Shown: piece by piece, positions 60,482 through 64,000 of the stretch
How positions within the stretch are numbered: the first letter of the stretch is position 1
How the letters are laid out: every line of letters begins with the position of its first letter
From: Streptacidiphilus sp. P02-A3a
GTDB lineage: Bacteria; Actinomycetota; Actinomycetes; Streptomycetales; Streptomycetaceae
Length of the DNA: 64,000 bases
Direction of reading: 5' to 3'
Assembly (NCBI RefSeq): GCF_014084105.1
Contig: NZ_CP048289.1
Span: forward strand, 6,395,922 to 6,459,921
Position numbers and translations under genes: made by a program
Notes under the pieces: generated by a model
Database searches by the model: none
Told to the model about the DNA's origin: nothing
What the model saw: only the letters and a program-made list of their open reading frames with translations

Positions 60482-61522
60482 ATGGCGACGATGCGGGAAG
60501 TGGCCGAGCGCGCCGGAGTCACCAAGCAGACCGTCTCGAACGTGGTCACCGGGCGCGTCCCGGTACGGCCGGAGACGGCGGCGCGGGTGCGCTCGGCGAT
60601 CGAGGAGCTCGGTTACACCCCGAACCTGGTGGCCCGTTCGCTGGCGACCGGCACCACGATGACGGTCGGCCTGTTCGTCCCGACGGTGGCCAGCCCCTTC
60701 TACTCGGAGGTCGTCGAGGAGGTCGAGAACGTCCTGGAGCAGCACGGCTACCACCTGCTGCTGTGCACCACCCGGTTGGACGGCGAGCGCGCCCGGCGGC
60801 ACCTGGCCGGCCTGTCCAGCCGCTCGGTCGACGCGCTGCTGATCGCGGGCGACCGCGACCTGATCGACCACCTGCCGCTGCTGGCGGACGCCCGCTTCCC
60901 GGTGGTGCTGTGCGCCTGGGAGAGCGAGGCGCCGGGCGACTTCCCGGTGGTCACCATCGACTACGAGCAGGCCGGTTACCTGGCCGGACGCCATCTGCGC
61001 GAGCTCGGGCACGAGCGGGTCGCGGTGGTGGCCAGCCTGCCCGCGCACACGGCCCGGCTGGAGGGCTTCCGGCGGGCCTTCGCCCGCGACGGGCTTAGCG
61101 TGCCGGACGCCTCGGTGTTCGTCCCGGCGGAGCCGACGCCCGCCGGGGGCGCGCTGGCCGCGCGCGCGGCGCTCGCGGCCGATCCCGCGCCGACCGCGAT
61201 CTTCGCCACCCATGACGTGCTCAGCTACGGCGTGCTGGAGGCCGCGGCGGCGGCCGGACTGTCGGTCCCGGGCGACCTGTCGGTGGTCGGGCACGACGAC
61301 ATGCAGGAGGGCCGGCAGGCCCGCCCGACGCTCACCACCGTGGTCTTCCCCAAGCAGGAGATGGCCCGGCAGGCCACCGAACTGCTGCTGCGCTCGCTCG
61401 CCGCGCAGACCGCGCCCACCAACGCGCTGCAACTGCTCCGGCCCACCCTGATCGTCCGCGAGAGCACCGGCCCGGTCCCCGGGGCGACCGGCGCCGCCCC
61501 GGCCGGGGTTGGCACGGACTGA
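60482..61522 (+). CDS. LacI-family regulator
   Basis: 346 residues. Helix-turn-helix MREVAERAGVTKQTVSNVVTGR with hinge YTPNLVARSLATG; sugar-binding domain follows (MTVGLFVPTVASPFYSEVVEEVENVLEQ; DLSVVGHDDMQEGRQARPTLTTV). GAGGA is upstream of the ATG. Flanked by two matched operators and by remnants of a GH95 alpha-fucosidase and a DUF5107 protein, so it probably once governed a plant-sugar locus that has since decayed; it may still control genes elsewhere. Confidence 0.92.
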   Translation: MATMREVAERAGVTKQTVSNVVTGRVPVRPETAARVRSAIEELGYTPNLVARSLATGTTMTVGLFVPTVASPFYSEVVEEVENVLEQHGYHLLLCTTRLDGERARRHLAGLSSRSVDALLIAGDRDLIDHLPLLADARFPVVLCAWESEAPGDFPVVTIDYEQAGYLAGRHLRELGHERVAVVASLPAHTARLEGFRRAFARDGLSVPDASVFVPAEPTPAGGALAARAALAADPAPTAIFATHDVLSYGVLEAAAAAGLSVPGDLSVVGHDDMQEGRQARPTLTTVVFPKQEMARQATELLLRSLAAQTAPTNALQLLRPTLIVRESTGPVPGATGAAPAGVGTD

Positions 61523-61585
61523 CCCGGGCCCCGATCCCGCCGACCCGCACGCGCGCGCACCGACCTCCCGCCGAAGGAGTCCCGT

Positions 61586-61978
61586 CATCCGTCCGCCCCC
61601 ACGCTCTGGTACCGGAAGCCCGCCGCCGGGTTCCTGGAGGCGCTGCCGCTGGGCAACGGCCGGATCACCGCCACCGCGGACGCGGTGACCGTCACCGGCG
61701 CCGACGAGCTGCTGGTCGCCGTCGGCACCGGGTACCGGGGCCACGACCGGCAGCCGGTCGGCCCCGACCAGGGCCCCGCCGAGGAGGTGGGGCGGACGCT
61801 GGCCGCCGCCGACCTGCCCTACCAACGCCTGCGCGAGGAGCACCTCGCCGACCACCGCCGCCTGCCAACCGGCCACCCTCCCACCGGCCTGGCCGACTGC
61901 CACGAACCGCTGTTCGAGCTGATCGCCGACCTGACCGTGACCGACCCCACCGGCCGGCTGCCGCTCGGCTCCCCCTAA
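61586..61978 (+). pseudogene. Internally deleted GH95 alpha-L-fucosidase remnant
   Basis: The frame reads PTLWYRKPAAGFLEALPLGN GRI, the very N-terminus of GH95 enzymes, and then jumps directly to TVTGADELLVAVGTGYRGHD and REEHLADHRRLP, which in full-length proteins (about 750-800 residues) lie some 200 residues further on. The frame ends at 61978 with the catalytic domain absent. The AAGGAG ribosome site at 61574 survives but there is no in-frame start codon at the expected distance. A clear relic. Confidence 0.75.
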
Positions 61979-61995
61979 GGGCGACTCCCGACCGC

Positions 61996-62023
61996 GGGGA
62001 TTCCTCCTTGAGGAGGAATCCCC
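61996..62023 (+). terminator. Hairpin terminator
   Basis: Perfect 12-bp arms GGGGATTCCTCC / GGAGGAATCCCC, loop TTGA, after the GH95 remnant. Confidence 0.8.
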
Positions 62024-62189
62024 CGTCGCACCGGGCGGATAGCGTCGTGAACGGACAAGTCGTGGACGGACGGACGGACGGGCGGTCGCGGTCGCGCCGG
62101 GCCGCCGGTGCGCCCTTCCGCGCACCGCGGCAGGCGCTGCCGCCCGACCGGGAAGGCCGCGCCGCACTCCTACGAAGGGCGAGCCCGCC

Positions 62190-63206
62190 ATGGCAGACCG
62201 TGAACTCCCCGCCGGTCCGGGGCGGCGGGCGCGCGCGCCCCGACGCCGACGGGCCCGCCTGGCGTCCGGCGCGCCGCTCCTCGCCGCGGCCCTGCTGCTC
62301 GTCGGCTGCACCGCCCCGACCGCGACCTCCGGCGCGGCCCCGGCCCGTGCGGCGAAGCCGACGCCGACACCGACGCCGCAGGGCCCCTATGTGGCGCTCG
62401 GGGACTCCTACACCTCCGGCCTCGACATCCCGGACCCGGTCGGCAGCCCGGCCGGTTGCGACCGTTCGAGCCGCAACTACCCGTCCCTGGTGGCCCGTTA
62501 CTTCAAGCTGGGGCCGAGTGAGGTGCACGACGTCAGTTGCAGTGGCGCGACCACCGGCGACCTGTCGTCGCCGCAGAGCACGCAGGACGGCAGCAACCCG
62601 GCCCAACTCTCCTCCGTGGACGCGGGGACCGCGCTCGTCACCGTCGGCATCGGCGGCAACGACATCGACTTCACCGGGATCCTCACCCACTGCGTCGCCC
62701 TCGACGCGCTCGGCGACGTCGTCGGCAAGCTGCACCACTTCGCCGACGAGGACGCGCCGTGCCGCGCGTACTACACCGACGACGGCACCGACCAGATCGG
62801 GCAGCGGATCGGCGCCACCGCCACCGCGCTGGCCGGTGTGCTCGCCCGGATCCGCCAACTCGCGCCGCACAGCCGGGTCTTCGTCGTCGGCTACCCCGAC
62901 CTGCTGCCCACCGCGGACAGTGCGGGGTGCGCGCACGTGCTCGGTGTCACCGCGGCCGACGTCGACTACCTCAACGGGGAGGAGGTCCAGCTCAACCGCG
63001 TGCTGCAACAACAGGCCAGGGCGGCCGGGGACGTCTACGTCGACACCTACACGCCCTCCCGTGGACACGACGCCTGCGCCGCCCGGGCCACCCGCTGGAT
63101 CGAACCGCTGTTCCCCGACGCGGCGGCGGCGCCGATGCACCCCAACGCCGTTGGCCAACAGGGCATCGCCACCGCCGTCGAGCACAGCATCGCCGCCGCC
63201 TACTGA
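62190..63206 (+). CDS. SGNH-hydrolase lipoprotein (secreted lipase/esterase)
   Basis: 338 residues. Arg-rich N-terminus and lipobox LLLVGC (near residue 40), then a Thr/Pro linker (KPTPTPTPQG). SGNH blocks: I YVALGDSYTSG with the nucleophile Ser, II SCSGATTGDL, III GIGGNDIDFT, V HPNAVGQQGIA with the catalytic His. Close in layout to Streptomyces coelicolor/rimosus-type extracellular lipases. It is likely anchored on the outer face of the membrane and cleaves ester bonds of lipids or acylated sugars. ATG 62190; GAAGGGCGAG upstream. Confidence 0.92.
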   Translation: MADRELPAGPGRRARAPRRRRARLASGAPLLAAALLLVGCTAPTATSGAAPARAAKPTPTPTPQGPYVALGDSYTSGLDIPDPVGSPAGCDRSSRNYPSLVARYFKLGPSEVHDVSCSGATTGDLSSPQSTQDGSNPAQLSSVDAGTALVTVGIGGNDIDFTGILTHCVALDALGDVVGKLHHFADEDAPCRAYYTDDGTDQIGQRIGATATALAGVLARIRQLAPHSRVFVVGYPDLLPTADSAGCAHVLGVTAADVDYLNGEEVQLNRVLQQQARAAGDVYVDTYTPSRGHDACAARATRWIEPLFPDAAAAPMHPNAVGQQGIATAVEHSIAAAY

Positions 63207-63217
63207 CGTTTCGTCAA

Positions 63218-64000
63218 CTACCCCTCATAGGACGAGTGGTGCGGGTTCGGCGCGGAGTGGTGGGAGTGCGGCCAGGTGGGCGGCGAGTCCGCCGCGTCGC
63301 CCGGCGAGGGCGGCGTGGAGGGGACGAGCGAGGCGGTGAGCGAGGGGTCCGGCGAGGCCGGACCGGAGGACTTGCTCGGCGGCAGGCTGGCGGGCGGGCT
63401 GCTGGGAGCCGGGGAGCCGGACGTCCTGGAGGAGGTCCGACCCGAGGTCGGCGTCGCCGGGGCGATCGGGACCGACCACTGCCCGCCGTCCGCGACCGGC
63501 GGCGCCGACGAGGCGGCGCCCCCCACCGACGCGGGCGGGTTCGGGAACGCCGGGGACCGGCCGCCGGTGACCGACTTCATGTAGTCCTGCCAGATGTCGG
63601 TCGGGAAGACCACGCTCAGGTCGGCGTCGAGGCCGCCGAGGTGGTCCAGCGACTGCACCACGGTTCTGCCCTTGGGATCCACCCGGTAGTCCCACAGGCC
63701 CACGGTGGTGACGATGTCCGTGGTGTAGCCGGAGTACCAGGCGCTGGCGTCGCCGCCGATGGTACCGCTCTCACCGGCCGTGTGCTCGTCGCCGCCGACC
63801 GCCGACAGCGCCGCCGGACCGGGCGGGACGGCCGAGTTGGAGACGGGGGCCGCGCCCTGGGAGGCGAGCAGGCCGGTGATGGTCGCGGCGGTGTCGGCGG
63901 ACATCGCCGCGCTGCCCTGCGGCCGGTAGTGCCACACCGTACGGCCGTTCACGGTCACCGACAGCGCCATCGACAACTCGTGGTACACGCCGCCGTCGGC
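63218..64000 (-). CDS. Class A penicillin-binding protein, C-terminal part only
   Basis: The gene continues past the right edge; about 260 C-terminal residues are visible. The stretch MSADTAATITGLLASQ, then HTAGESGTIGGDASAWYSGYTTDIVTTVGLWDYR, is the end of a transpeptidase domain; the usual third motif is KTGT or KSGT, here ESGT with Glu (codon GAG) in place of the catalytic-site Lys. The tail is a Ser/Pro/Ala-rich disordered extension ending HHSAPNPHHSSYEG. Glycosyltransferase domain and SxxK/SxN motifs are outside the window. It may be an inactive transpeptidase or an altered one. Confidence 0.85.
   Translation of the reverse strand, partial: ADGGVYHELSMALSVTVNGRTVWHYRPQGSAAMSADTAATITGLLASQGAAPVSNSAVPPGPAALSAVGGDEHTAGESGTIGGDASAWYSGYTTDIVTTVGLWDYRVDPKGRTVVQSLDHLGGLDADLSVVFPTDIWQDYMKSVTGGRSPAFPNPPASVGGAASSAPPVADGGQWSVPIAPATPTSGRTSSRTSGSPAPSSPPASLPPSKSSGPASPDPSLTASLVPSTPPSPGDAADSPPTWPHSHHSAPNPHHSSYEG

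Noticed and set aside
1..64000. Mobile elements, tRNA or rRNA genes, attachment sites, replication origin
   Set aside because: No transposase or integrase motifs, no tRNA-like cloverleaf, no DnaA-box cluster or rRNA-like sequence was seen on reading both strands; short or diverged examples could escape an unaided reading.

Overview
The window is very GC-rich actinomycete DNA with strong third-position GC bias, GTG/TTG starts, LacI/GntR/TetR/LysR regulators, a SARP/AfsR-type regulator, an AldO-type alditol oxidase, a SigE-family ECF sigma factor and many Sec/Tat-exported, multi-domain glycan-active proteins. This fits a Streptomycetaceae chromosome (Streptomyces, Kitasatospora or Streptacidiphilus-like). 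The genus is inference. I found no rRNA, tRNA, CRISPR array, insertion sequence or prophage.

Layout. 1-9.5 kb: 3' end of a sedolisin protease; a sigma factor / membrane protein / signal peptidase I operon; a phosphoribosyltransferase; an ion-transporter-like permease with a universal stress protein; a GntR regulator; a Tat-exported phospholipase C. 9.5-17.3 kb: a 1785-residue secreted LamG/InlB-repeat/EEP/CBM5-12 protein and a secreted GH64 beta-1,3-glucanase with two CBM6 modules, with gene remnants between and beyond them. 18.2-20.6 kb: a membrane mannosyltransferase-like protein with a glycine-rich insertion. 20.7-23.6 kb: a complete three-component cytochrome P450 operon (ferredoxin reductase, P450, 3Fe-4S ferredoxin). 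23.6-26 kb: catalase and an alpha/beta hydrolase.

26.6-35.9 kb is an L-arabinose locus: araB-araD-araA with 4-bp overlaps, a LacI-type regulator, and a sugar ABC importer (binding lipoprotein, double ATPase, permease). Four copies of one operator (consensus TGTGAGCGnTAACAAT) lie before these units and tie them into one probable regulon. At two sites the operator half TAACAAT sits where the -10 box should be.

36-48 kb: a DHA2 drug transporter with a divergent XRE/MmyB-like regulator; a WD40 protein; a TetR closely resembling the tetracycline repressor, with tetO-like operators but no efflux gene beside it; alditol oxidase; a nucleotidyltransferase-like protein; secreted GH20 hexosaminidase with ricin-type lectin; a LysR regulator; a DUF4870-type membrane protein; a NUDIX-like protein. 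48-56 kb: a large SARP-NB-ARC-TPR regulator divergent from an MFS exporter, with seven perfectly phased 11-bp direct repeats between them, then a three-gene operon for an NCS1 permease, a C45 acyltransferase/hydrolase and a small protein. 56-64 kb: a secreted ricin-domain protein behind a striking GGTGCG-rich tandem repeat, a decayed sugar locus (intact LacI regulator and operators flanked by a DUF5107 remnant and an internally deleted GH95 fucosidase remnant), a lipoprotein SGNH esterase, and the 3' end of a penicillin-binding protein whose KTG motif reads ESG.

Overall the window looks like an accessory, saprophytic chromosome region for degrading and importing plant and fungal polymers, with several decaying genes. 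The most original signals are the SARP-like repeat array, the operator set of the arabinose regulon, the orphan operators, and the NCS1/C45 operon.
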